Origin: Pseudomonadota bacterium
Lineage (GTDB): Bacteria; Pseudomonadota; Gammaproteobacteria; Burkholderiales; SHXO01
Assembly (NCBI GenBank): GCA_023430065.1
Contig: JAEZCG010000155.1
Span: 1-9,332, forward strand
Length of the DNA stretch: 9,332 nucleotides
Reading direction: 5' to 3'
The position numbers were made by a program, and so were the translations under genes. The notes under the pieces are model-generated. The model worked only from the letters and a program-made list of their open reading frames with translations, did no database searches and was not told where the DNA came from. The stretch's first letter is position 1. Every line of letters begins with the position of its first letter. This document shows positions 1 to 7,272 of this stretch, piece after piece.

Positions 1-329
1 ACCTGCGCCTGCTGCTGGCCGCCGGCAACGCGCCGGTGGCGCTTCCCCTGCGCGAGGACGTGCGCACGCGCGTCGCGCTTGGCCTCGTCCTGCAGGTGCG
101 GCCGTTGACCGACGAGCAGAAGCGCGAGGCGCTGGCCGCGCATGCGCGTGCGCGTGGCTTCCAGCTGCCGCGCGACGTGGGCGAATACCTGCTGGTGCAT
201 GGGCGCAGGGACCTGCCTTGGCTGATGGCGGTGCTGGATGCCGCCGACCGCTACTCGCTGCAGGCGAAACGGCCGGTATCGCTGCCGCTCGTGCGCGAGG
301 TGGTCGAGCGCGCGCGGCGGGGCGGCTGA
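1..329 (+). CDS. hda: Hda, DnaA-related regulator of replication initiation (C-terminal part, 5' truncated by window)
   Basis: Only the last 108 or so residues are present; the reading frame is already open at base 3, so the gene starts before the window. Hda is a AAA+ DnaA homologue that works with the DNA-loaded sliding clamp to stimulate ATP hydrolysis by DnaA, preventing re-initiation. The visible part starts near the end of the AAA+ core. It contains LREDVRTRVALGL, matching the arginine-finger (box VII) region of DnaA/Hda, and then the lid with RRDLPWLMAVLDAADRYSL, the sensor-II helix, and KRPVSLPLVREV at the end. There is no DNA-binding domain IV after the lid: the protein stops about 20 residues past the sensor-II helix, which separates Hda from DnaA. 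The stop (TGA 327-329) lies two bases from the end of the convergent gene on the other strand. Clamp-binding residues would be in the missing N-terminus and cannot be checked. Confidence 0.88.
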   Translation, partial: LRLLLAAGNAPVALPLREDVRTRVALGLVLQVRPLTDEQKREALAAHARARGFQLPRDVGEYLLVHGRRDLPWLMAVLDAADRYSLQAKRPVSLPLVREVVERARRGG

Positions 330-331
330 GC

Positions 332-997
332 CTACTTCCCGATCAGATAGCGCCGGTCGTCGAAGGTGCTCACCCAGTCCGGCCGGTACACCACCAGCAG
401 CGTGATGGCGGCGCCGGTGGTGAACGCCTCGGCCCAGGACATGAGCAGATACCAGGGCAGGTAGGACGAGCGCAGGTACTCCGCCGGATAGGCGTCTGCG
501 CCGACCAGCAGCGCGCTCGCCATCAGTCCGGTGACGACCATGGCCAGGGCCGCGCCGAAGAAGGCGTTTCCGAAGATGTAGATGAAGAAGTGGCTCGGCA
601 GCCAGCGTTCGGTGGCACGCAGGGCGAGCGTGCTCACGCCCACCGGTACCGCGCCCATCAGCAGCACGTTGACCGGGATGCTCCACGCATCCAGGGTGCC
701 GGCGACGGCGCTGAGCGCGACCACCAGCGCCATCGCGACCAGAGCCAGCTGCGGCCCGAACATCAGTGTGCAGGCGCTCGCCCCGAGCAGATGAAAACCC
801 AGTCCCGGCTCGATGCCGGCGCGGATCTGCCACAAGGTGAACAGGGCGACGATGCTGCCCAGCCACGCATGGCTGAACGAGTTCTGGCGCAGGCGCCCCC
901 ACGGCGCGCCGTAGACGCTCCAGGCGATCAGTCCGCCTGCGACCAGCAGCGACAGCCAGTACCAGGCGGGGGGTAGCAGTGTGGATGTCAGGTTCAC
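332..997 (-). CDS. CbiM/ECF-type integral membrane protein, substrate unknown
   Basis: This is a 221-residue hydrophobic protein with about six or seven predicted membrane segments, roughly at 11-28, 44-60, 67-81, 84-101, 110-127, 135-163 and 183-204. The segment order and the motifs GLGFHLLGAS (66-74), IPVNVLLMGAVPVGVS (107-122) and FFIYIFGNAFFGAA (137-150) resemble the CbiM/NikM-like permeases annotated as energy-coupling-factor transporter permeases. Those are S-components that bring Co2+ or Ni2+ into an ECF complex. The protein begins Met-Asn, so the N-terminal His2 that chelates metal in characterised CbiM/NikM is missing. No ECF ATPase or T-component lies nearby, so metal transport is doubtful. 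The start is a GTG (995-997) without an evident Shine-Dalgarno; no better upstream start was seen. The gene is convergent with hda and divergent from the HAD gene. Family assignment is from recalled motifs; function is unknown. Confidence 0.72.
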   Translation of the reverse strand: MNLTSTLLPPAWYWLSLLVAGGLIAWSVYGAPWGRLRQNSFSHAWLGSIVALFTLWQIRAGIEPGLGFHLLGASACTLMFGPQLALVAMALVVALSAVAGTLDAWSIPVNVLLMGAVPVGVSTLALRATERWLPSHFFIYIFGNAFFGAALAMVVTGLMASALLVGADAYPAEYLRSSYLPWYLLMSWAEAFTTGAAITLLVVYRPDWVSTFDDRRYLIGK

Positions 998-1010
998 GCT
1001 TGCGATCGGC

Positions 1011-1016
1011 TATACT
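1011..1016 (+). promoter_or_regulatory. Candidate -10 element (TATACT) in the divergent intergenic region
   Basis: TATACT differs from the sigma-70 -10 consensus at one base and is one of the few AT-rich hexamers in this GC-rich region. A start near 1022 would give a leader of about 120 nt ahead of the HAD gene. No good -35 hexamer lies 16-18 bases upstream. The same bases read on the minus strand give TATAGC (1014-1009), which could serve the membrane-protein gene, whose GTG would then sit only a few bases from the transcript start. Both uses are inference. Confidence 0.4.
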
Positions 1017-1098
1017 TCGCGCCCGCCGGCAGCACTGTGCGCGTGCATTCTGCGCGCGGCCCGGAGGATGCGGTTCACTGTGGTTCCCAGCACTTGCC

Positions 1099-1118
1099 GC
1101 GCCCGCTCCCGCGGGTGC
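1099..1118 (+). promoter_or_regulatory. Leader hairpin upstream of the HAD phosphatase gene
   Basis: GCGCCCGC (1099-1106) pairs with GCGGGTGC (1111-1118) over 8 bp with one G-U pair, leaving a TCCC loop. It ends 25 nt before the chosen ATG at 1144. There is no T-run after it, so it is not a convincing intrinsic terminator. It may be a 5' leader structure, or chance in GC-rich DNA. I looked for cobalamin-riboswitch landmarks because of the nearby transporter genes and did not find them; the leader is also too short. Confidence 0.3.
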
Positions 1119-1143
1119 AGCCTTTCGTCTGCGGATGACGCCT

Positions 1144-1800
1144 ATGCGCCTTGCCCTGTTCGACCTCGACAATACGCTGTTGGCCGGGGACAGCGACTTC
1201 GAGTGGGCGCAATTCCTCATCGACCAGGGCGTACTCGACCGCGAGCTGTACGAGGCGCGCAACAACCACTTCTACGAGCAATACAAGGCCGGCACGCTCG
1301 ACATCCACGAGTTCCTCGATTTCCAGCTCAAGCCCCTGGCGCGGCATGAACGGGACCAGCTGGAGGAGTGGCACCGGGAGTTCATGCGCTCCCGGATTAT
1401 GCCGTTGATCACGCAGAAGGCGCGCGACCTGGTGCACAGCCACGCGCACGACGCACGCGTGATCGTCACCGCCACCAACAGCTTCGTCACCGCGCCGATC
1501 GCGCGCGAATTCGGCATCGAGTACCTGATCGCGACCGAACCGGAGGCCGTCAGCGGCGAATTCACCGGCCGCGTCGTCGGCGTTCCCTCGTTCCGGGAGG
1601 GCAAGGTCACGCGCGTCGAGGCCTGGCTGGCCGAGCGCGGCTTGCGCTGGAACTCCTTCTCCGCCTCGTACTTCTACAGCGATTCGCTCAACGACCTGCC
1701 GCTCCTGCACAAGGTCACCGACCCGGTCGCCGTCGACCCGGACGAGACCCTCAAGGAGTGCGCGCTCGAGAAAGGGTGGATGATCATCAGTCTGCGTTGA
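1144..1800 (+). CDS. HAD-superfamily subfamily IB phosphatase (SerB-like)
   Basis: The 218-residue protein has all four HAD motifs. Motif I is FDLDNTLL, with nucleophile D7 and acid/base D9. Motif II is VIVTATN with T109. The motif III lysine is probably K154 in EGKVTRV. Motif IV is YSDSLNDLPLL with D180, N183 and D184. The helical cap between motifs I and II marks subfamily IB, which includes phosphoserine phosphatase; the in vivo substrate of this clade is not certain. The start is ambiguous: ATG at 1144 puts motif I at the usual distance from the N-terminus, while ATG at 1135 would add Met-Thr-Pro. Neither has a good Shine-Dalgarno. Longer in-frame upstream extensions are low-complexity, Arg/Ala-rich sequence and not supported. 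A close relative of this gene commonly sits near pcnB in betaproteobacteria. Here a two-gene transporter separates them, the first starting 5 nt after this stop, so the three genes are probably co-transcribed. Confidence 0.88.
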   Translation: MRLALFDLDNTLLAGDSDFEWAQFLIDQGVLDRELYEARNNHFYEQYKAGTLDIHEFLDFQLKPLARHERDQLEEWHREFMRSRIMPLITQKARDLVHSHAHDARVIVTATNSFVTAPIAREFGIEYLIATEPEAVSGEFTGRVVGVPSFREGKVTRVEAWLAERGLRWNSFSASYFYSDSLNDLPLLHKVTDPVAVDPDETLKECALEKGWMIISLR

Positions 1801-1805
1801 GGGCC

Positions 1806-2798
1806 ATGGGTGCCGGCCATGCTTCCGGCGTGACGGCCCGGCCCGCGGTGCTGGCCGTGCTGCTGTCCGCGGCGGTCGTGGCCAGCGCGCTGGCGGCGCT
1901 GGTCATCGGCAGCCATGCGCTTCCGGCCGCCGATCTCTGGGCAGGGCTGCTGGGCGAACCCGGCCTCGCGCGCGACATCCTCCTGCAGGTGCGCTGGCCG
2001 CGCGCGGCAGCGGCACTCGCCTGCGGCGCGCTGCTGTCGCTGGCCGGCGTGCTCCTGCAGGTGCTGCTGCGCAATCCCCTCGCCGATCCGTACGTGCTCG
2101 GCATTTCCGGAGGTGCCGCACTGGGCGTGCTGCTGGCGATGCTGGCCGGCCTGGCTGCCTGGCTGCTACCGCTGACCGGGTTCGCCGGCGCCTTCGCCGC
2201 CGCCGTCATCGTCTTCGCCCTCGGCTACCGCGCCGGGGACTGGAATCTGTACCGACTGCTGCTCACCGGCGTGGTGCTGGCCGCCGGCTGCGGCGCGGTG
2301 GTGAGCCTGGTCCTGGTCCTCGCGCCGGGCGCTGCGCTGAAGGGCATGCTGTTCTGGCTGATGGGCGATCTGTCGGGCGCGACGGTCAGCTGGCCGGCCT
2401 GGGTGGTTGCGCTCGTCCTCGGCGGCACAGCCACGGTGCTGGGGAGTACGCTCAACGTCCTTGCGCTCGGTCGCCAGCAGGCCGCCGTGCTGGGTGTGCC
2501 GGTCGCCGCCGCCGAGACGGCGATCTACGCCGCCGCGGCGCTGGCCACGGTCAGTGCGGTGATGCTCGGCGGCACCATCGGCTTCGTCGGTCTCATCGTG
2601 CCGCATCTGGTCCGCCTGCTCGGCGTGTCGGACCTGCGCTGGCTGGTGCCGCTGTCCATGCTCGCCGGCGCTGCCTTCCTGTGTCTCGCCGACACGTTGG
2701 CGCGCTCGCTGCTCGCGCCCCTGCAATTGCCGGTGGGGGTGCTCACCGCCCTGATGGGCGTGCCGGCGATGCTGCTGCTGCTCGGGCGCCGCCCGTGA
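1806..2798 (+). CDS. FecCD/BtuC-family ABC transporter permease (iron-chelate or cobalamin uptake)
   Basis: This 330-residue polytopic membrane protein is the usual length for FecCD/BtuC permeases, which form the inner-membrane channel for siderophores, heme or vitamin B12. Family hallmarks are RWPRAAAALACGALLSLAG (63-81), LLRNPLADPYVLGISGGAALG (87-107), the cytoplasmic LGRQQAAVLGVP region (221-232) and GFVGLIVPHLVRLL (259-272), followed by the C-terminal LADTLAR and PVGVLTALMGVP elements. The start at ATG 1806 has GAGGG two to three bases upstream, an unusually short spacing, and overlaps the end of the HAD stop context. An in-frame GTG at 1830 is possible but has no Shine-Dalgarno. The stop codon shares four bases with the start of the ATPase gene, so translation is probably coupled. 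No periplasmic binding protein or TonB-dependent receptor is in the window, so the substrate cannot be assigned; BtuC-like is one option, siderophore permease another. Confidence 0.88.
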   Translation: MGAGHASGVTARPAVLAVLLSAAVVASALAALVIGSHALPAADLWAGLLGEPGLARDILLQVRWPRAAAALACGALLSLAGVLLQVLLRNPLADPYVLGISGGAALGVLLAMLAGLAAWLLPLTGFAGAFAAAVIVFALGYRAGDWNLYRLLLTGVVLAAGCGAVVSLVLVLAPGAALKGMLFWLMGDLSGATVSWPAWVVALVLGGTATVLGSTLNVLALGRQQAAVLGVPVAAAETAIYAAAALATVSAVMLGGTIGFVGLIVPHLVRLLGVSDLRWLVPLSMLAGAAFLCLADTLARSLLAPLQLPVGVLTALMGVPAMLLLLGRRP

Positions 2799-3565
2799 CG
2801 CGCCTGCAGACGCACGGCGTGGACACCGGCTATCCGGGCCGCCCTCTCGTGCGCGGTCTCGACCTGTGCATCGAGGCCGGCCAGGTGTGGGCCCTGCTGG
2901 GCAACAACGGCGCCGGCAAGAGCACCTTGCTGCTTGCCCTCTCGGGCCTGCGTCCGACCCAGGCAGGGGCCATCGAACTGGACGGGCGTCCGCTGGCATC
3001 GTTCACCGCGGCGGCGCGCGCGCGCCGCATCGGGCTGCTGCTGCAGGAGGATCTCAGCGGCTTCTGGGGCACGCTGCGCGACTACGTGCTGCTGGGCCGT
3101 TATCCGCACCGGCGCAGCCTCTGGGGCTGGGGCGAGTGCGACGTCGCCTGCGCGGAGGCGGCCATCGCCGAGATGGATCTGGACGGCCGCGCGCACCGGC
3201 CGCTCGCTGCCCTGTCGGGAGGCGAGCGCCAGCGCGCGCGCCTGGCCATGCTGTTGGCTCAGGCACCGGCGCTGCTGCTGCTCGACGAGCCGCTGCAGCA
3301 CCTGGATCTGCGCCATCAGCGCGACGTGCTGGTGCGACTGTGCCGCTGGGCGGGCGAGGGCGATCGTGCCGTCGTCATGAGCCTGCACGACCCCGTCGCG
3401 GCGCGGCGCTTCTGCGATCATGCGCTGCTGCTGTACGACGATGGAAGTTGGCGCGCGGGCCGCGCCGATTCTCTGCTCGATGACACCACGCTGGAAGGCT
3501 TGTACGGATGCGCGCTGGGGGGCGAGGATGCTGCAGCGCAGGGGCGTTCGGGACGCCGTGTATAA
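2795..3565 (+). CDS. FecE/BtuD-type ABC transporter ATPase
   Basis: This 256-residue nucleotide-binding subunit powers the adjacent permease. All ABC motifs are present: Walker A GNNGAGKST (36-44), Q-loop Q84 in LLLQED, signature LSGGERQRA (140-148), Walker B LLLLDEP with D164 and E165, D-loop LQHLDL (167-172), and switch histidine H198 in MSLHD. It lacks extra C-terminal regulatory domains, as usual for FecE/BtuD. The start is GTG at 2795, overlapping the permease stop in a GTGA arrangement; an open frame continues upstream inside the permease gene but has no family similarity. The C-terminal tail after about residue 240 is Ala/Gly/Arg-rich and probably unstructured. Its TAA stop (3563-3565) lies within the TATAAT box proposed as the pcnB promoter. 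Confidence 0.9.
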   Translation: MTRLQTHGVDTGYPGRPLVRGLDLCIEAGQVWALLGNNGAGKSTLLLALSGLRPTQAGAIELDGRPLASFTAAARARRIGLLLQEDLSGFWGTLRDYVLLGRYPHRRSLWGWGECDVACAEAAIAEMDLDGRAHRPLAALSGGERQRARLAMLLAQAPALLLLDEPLQHLDLRHQRDVLVRLCRWAGEGDRAVVMSLHDPVAARRFCDHALLLYDDGSWRAGRADSLLDDTTLEGLYGCALGGEDAAAQGRSGRRV

Positions 3566-3566
3566 T
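3561..3566 (+). promoter_or_regulatory. Probable pcnB promoter -10 box (TATAAT)
   Basis: A perfect TATAAT consensus stands in otherwise very GC-rich sequence, 50 nt before the pcnB ATG, which would give a leader of roughly 40-45 nt. It overlaps the TAA stop of the upstream ATPase gene. I see no clear -35 hexamer at 16-18 nt upstream, so strength is unknown. It would let the pcnB-folK-kinase group be transcribed independently of the transporter genes. Confidence 0.55.
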
Positions 3567-3616
3567 CCCGGCATGCTTGTCCCCGGGCTCGCCCCCGTCA
3601 CTTTGCCTCTGCCGCG

Positions 3617-4999
3617 ATGATCCGCCGCCTCCTGCAGCGTGTCTTCTCCGGCCGCACCGGGAAGAACAAGGATCCGCTGGTCATCCCCTTCACCCGCCAC
3701 GGCGTGGCCGCCGAGCGCATCAGTTCGTGCGCGCGCAAGGCCGTGTCGGGACTGCAGGAGGCCGGCTACGCCGCCTTCGTGGTCGGCGGCGCCGTGCGCG
3801 ATCTGCTGATCGATCTGGAACCCAAGGACTTCGACGTCGCCACCAGCGCCACCCCCGAGCAGGTGAAGGAGGTGTTCCGGCGCTCGCGCATCATCGGGCG
3901 CCGCTTCAGGCTGGTGCACGTCATGTGCGGCCAGGACACGGTCGAGGTGTCGACCTTCCGCGGGTCGGCGAACGGCAATGAACGCGGCGAGAGCCAGATG
4001 CAGGACGAGCACGGCCGCATCCTGCGCGACAACGTGTTCGGCACGCAGGCCGAGGACGCGCTGCGGCGCGACTTCACCATCAACGCCCTGTTCTACGATC
4101 CGCGCTCGCAGGAAATCCTCGACTACTGCGGCGGCTTCGACGACCTGCGCAAGCGCGTGATCCGCATGATCGGCGTGCCGGACCAGCGCTACCGCGAGGA
4201 TCCGATTCGCATGCTGCGCGCGGTGCGTCTGGCCGCAAAGGTCGGCGGACACGTCGAGGCGCGTACGCGCGAGCCGATCCGCACCCTCGCGCCGCTGATC
4301 CAGAACGTGCCGCCGGCGCGCCTGTTCGAGGAGATGCTCAAGCTGCTCCTCTCGGGGCACGCCACCGAGTGCCTGCTGCAGCTGCGCAACGAGGGCCTGC
4401 ACCACGGCGTGCTGCCGATGCTCGACGTCATCCTCGAGCAGCCCATGGGCGAGCGCTTCGTCATGCTCGCGCTCAACAAGACCGACGAGCGGGTGCGCGA
4501 AGGCAAGGGTGTCTCGCCGGCCTTTCTGTTCGCCGCTTTGCTCTGGCACGAGGTGCTCGCTGCCTGGCGCGCCCGCGAGGCGGATGGCATGAGGCCGGTT
4601 CCGGCCCTGCATGCGGCAATGGACGAAGTCGTCTCGGCGCAGGTGGAGAAGCTCGCCATCCCCCGGCGCTTCACCACCGACATGAAGGAACTGTGGGAAC
4701 TGCAGCTGCGCCTGCTCAATCGTTCCGGCAAGCGCCCCTACCGCCTGCTCGAGCATCCACGACTGCGCGCCGGCTACGACTTCCTGCAGTTGCGCTGCGA
4801 AAGCGGCGAGGTGGATCAGGAGGCAGTCCAGTGGTGGGATGCGTTCATGCAGGGCAGCGAGGACGATCGCGCCCGGCTGCTGCTCCCCGACAGCGGTCCC
4901 AAGCGGCGTCGCCGCCGGCGCAGGCCGGGCGCAGAACGGAGCGAAGGCGACGCCGTGCAGGCGCACGACACCGTGGACGAGCACAGTGCCGAACCCTGA
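3617..4999 (+). CDS. pcnB: Poly(A) polymerase I
   Basis: PcnB adds poly(A) tails to RNA 3' ends, promoting decay and controlling some small RNAs. The 460-residue protein has the class-II nucleotidyltransferase core: FVVGGAVRDLL (54-64), the metal-binding DxD in KDFDVATSATP (D71, D73), RRSRIIGRRFRLVHV (88-102) and VEVSTFRGS (109-117), where E110 is probably the third carboxylate. RRDFTINALFYDP (150-162) and REDPIRMLRAVRLAAK (193-208) continue the head/neck region. The C-terminal third is helical and ends in a basic run (429-437, Lys-Arg rich), like the RNA-binding tails of bacterial PAPs. The related CCA-adding enzyme shares this core, but the KDFDVATSATP and IGRRFRLVHV wording, the length and the basic tail favour PcnB, as does the following folK. 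The start at ATG 3617 has only a weak Shine-Dalgarno but matches the usual arginine-rich N-terminus. It overlaps folK by 14 nt. Confidence 0.93.
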   Translation: MIRRLLQRVFSGRTGKNKDPLVIPFTRHGVAAERISSCARKAVSGLQEAGYAAFVVGGAVRDLLIDLEPKDFDVATSATPEQVKEVFRRSRIIGRRFRLVHVMCGQDTVEVSTFRGSANGNERGESQMQDEHGRILRDNVFGTQAEDALRRDFTINALFYDPRSQEILDYCGGFDDLRKRVIRMIGVPDQRYREDPIRMLRAVRLAAKVGGHVEARTREPIRTLAPLIQNVPPARLFEEMLKLLLSGHATECLLQLRNEGLHHGVLPMLDVILEQPMGERFVMLALNKTDERVREGKGVSPAFLFAALLWHEVLAAWRAREADGMRPVPALHAAMDEVVSAQVEKLAIPRRFTTDMKELWELQLRLLNRSGKRPYRLLEHPRLRAGYDFLQLRCESGEVDQEAVQWWDAFMQGSEDDRARLLLPDSGPKRRRRRRRPGAERSEGDAVQAHDTVDEHSAEP

Positions 5000-5495
5000 T
5001 CGCGCGGGACGCACGCGCGCCTACGTGGGCGTGGGCAGCAACCTGGAGGATCCCGCGCGCCACGTGCACGAGGCGATGGATGCACTGGATGCGCTGCCCG
5101 GCACCCGCGTGGTGGCGCGCGCATCGCTCTATCGCAGCGCGCCCGTGGGCAAGCTCGACCAGCCGGATTTCGTCAACAGCGTGGCCGCCCTCGACACGGC
5201 GCTGCCTCCGCGCCAACTACTCGACGCCCTGCTCGCCATCGAAGCGCGGCACGGCCGCGTGCGCGGCGAGCGTAACGCGCCGCGCACGCTCGACCTCGAC
5301 CTGCTGCTCTACGGCGAGCAGCGCATCGAGGACGCTGCGCTGACGCTGCCGCACCCGCGCATGCACGAGCGCGCCTTCGTCCTGCTTCCGCTCGCCGAGA
5401 TCGACGCCGAAACGTGCGTGCCGGGGCGGGGCAGGGTCCGCGACCTGCTGCCCGGGGTCGCCGGCCAGCGCGCCACGCTTTTGCAGGAGGCCTGA
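4986..5495 (+). CDS. folK: 2-amino-4-hydroxy-6-hydroxymethyldihydropteridine pyrophosphokinase (HPPK)
   Basis: FolK transfers pyrophosphate from ATP to 6-hydroxymethyl-7,8-dihydropterin, the step before dihydropteroate synthase in folate synthesis. The 169-residue protein starts with the family strand AYVGVGSNLEDP (12-23) and has SLYRSAPVGKLDQPDFVNSV (47-66). It also carries the HPPK signature RNAPRTLDLDLLLY (96-109), in which D103 and D105 bind the two Mg2+ ions. LPHPRMHERAFVLLPLAEI (121-139) is the usual C-terminal block. The chosen start is GTG 4986, inside the last codons of pcnB. It is the only start that keeps the first beta strand with a short N-terminal extension; the next in-frame GTG (5025) would cut into that strand. 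Upstream in-frame sequence lies within pcnB and is not family-like. The 14-nt overlap suggests translational coupling to pcnB. Confidence 0.93.
   Translation: MPNPDRAGRTRAYVGVGSNLEDPARHVHEAMDALDALPGTRVVARASLYRSAPVGKLDQPDFVNSVAALDTALPPRQLLDALLAIEARHGRVRGERNAPRTLDLDLLLYGEQRIEDAALTLPHPRMHERAFVLLPLAEIDAETCVPGRGRVRDLLPGVAGQRATLLQEA
5485..5490 (+). promoter_or_regulatory. Shine-Dalgarno AGGAGG that fixes the GTG start of the deoxynucleoside kinase
   Basis: A full-consensus AGGAGG lies 7 nt before GTG 5498, within the last codons of folK. It supports the GTG over the longer in-frame upstream starts. Confidence 0.8.
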
Positions 5496-5497
5496 GC

Positions 5498-7035
<1,538 letters not shown>

Positions 7036-7051
7036 GGCGTGGAAGCACGCC
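7036..7051 (+). terminator. Hairpin directly after the panC stop (possible terminator)
   Basis: GGCGTG (7036-7041) and CACGCC (7046-7051) form a perfect 6-bp stem with a GAAG tetraloop, starting at the base after the panC TGA. A second small inverted repeat, GGTT (7052-7055) with AACC (7060-7063), follows at once. No T-run follows, so it may mark an RNA 3' end or a Rho-dependent stop rather than a classic intrinsic terminator. Confidence 0.4.
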
Positions 7052-7052
7052 G

Positions 7053-7079
7053 GTTACACAACCGAAACAATCTGAAACA
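7053..7079 (+). repeat. Helically phased direct repeats, candidate response-regulator operator
   Basis: GTTACA (7053-7058), GAAACA (7064-7069) and GAAACA (7074-7079) share the form GNNACA at steps of 11 and 10 bases, about one DNA turn apart. They lie ten bases upstream of a candidate -35 element for the SBP56 gene. Tandem sites of this shape are typical of OmpR/PhoB-family winged-helix regulators bound head to tail. No regulator gene is in the window. The first repeat overlaps the small GGTT/AACC hairpin noted after panC. Confidence 0.45.
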
Positions 7080-7088
7080 CCGCGCCAA

Positions 7089-7117
7089 TTGCGGTGGCTG
7101 CAGCACGCTCCTACACT
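7089..7117 (+). promoter_or_regulatory. Candidate promoter for the SBP56-SCO unit
   Basis: TTGCGG (7089-7094) and TACACT (7112-7117) are exactly 17 bp apart. The -35 matches consensus only in TTG and the -10 in four of six bases, as expected for an activator-dependent promoter, and the phased repeats sit just upstream. A start near 7124 would give a leader of about 150 nt. Confidence 0.42.
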
Positions 7118-7205
7118 GGCTTCAGAGGCCCGTCGGTGCATCCTCGTGCCTCGGTCGGCTCGACTTCGAAACCTGGCACAAGGCCGCCCAGGCCCGATAA
7201 GAACA

Positions 7206-7266
7206 TCCTCCGGCTCGCGATCGAGCGGCTTCTCCAAGGATTTCCTGCGATCCCTCAGGGAGGAGG
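7206..7266 (+). promoter_or_regulatory. Leader of the SBP56 gene with strong Shine-Dalgarno and possible anti-Shine-Dalgarno
   Basis: The Shine-Dalgarno region GGGAGGAGG (7258-7266) ends 6 nt before the ATG at 7273 and decides the start. Upstream, TCCTCC (7206-7211) is complementary to GGAGGA (7259-7264), and between them GCTCG (7213-7217) pairs with CGAGC (7222-7226) around a CGAT loop. The leader could therefore hide the ribosome site in a larger fold. The ribosome site is clear; the switch is speculative. Confidence 0.5.
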
Positions 7267-7272
7267 TTCCGA

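Noticed and set aside
218..976. A 252-codon plus-strand frame antisense to the CbiM-like gene
   Set aside because: The translation is low-complexity, Gln/Arg/Gly-rich sequence. The minus-strand frame has clear membrane segments and family motifs, so the minus strand is the coding one.
1017..1143. Possible cobalamin riboswitch ahead of the HAD/transporter genes
   Set aside because: No convincing B12-box or other conserved riboswitch elements were found, and the leader is shorter than the usual element. The hairpin at 1099-1118 alone is not enough.
979..1143. N-terminal extension of the HAD protein from an upstream GTG
   Set aside because: The extra residues are Arg/Ala/Pro/Cys-rich, unlike the family, and the candidate -10 element lies inside the extension. 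Motif I is correctly placed with the ATG at 1144.
1368..1805. Long N-terminal extension of the permease within the HAD gene
   Set aside because: It overlaps the HAD coding sequence completely and is Arg-rich shadow translation. The 330-residue protein from ATG 1806 has the normal family length.
2525..5014. An 829-codon open frame on the minus strand, antisense to the permease end, the ATPase and pcnB
   Set aside because: Its translation is rich in Arg, Ala, Gln, His and Gly with no recognisable domain, and it spans three well-supported plus-strand genes. Long antisense frames are expected in GC-rich genes with strong third-position bias.
7036..7272. A small gene or RNA gene in the 237-nt gap between panC and the SBP56 gene
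   Set aside because: The short frames across the gap have no good start with a ribosome site and no recognisable product, and no tRNA-like fold was seen. Hairpins, repeats, promoter-like elements and the ribosome site explain what is visible.
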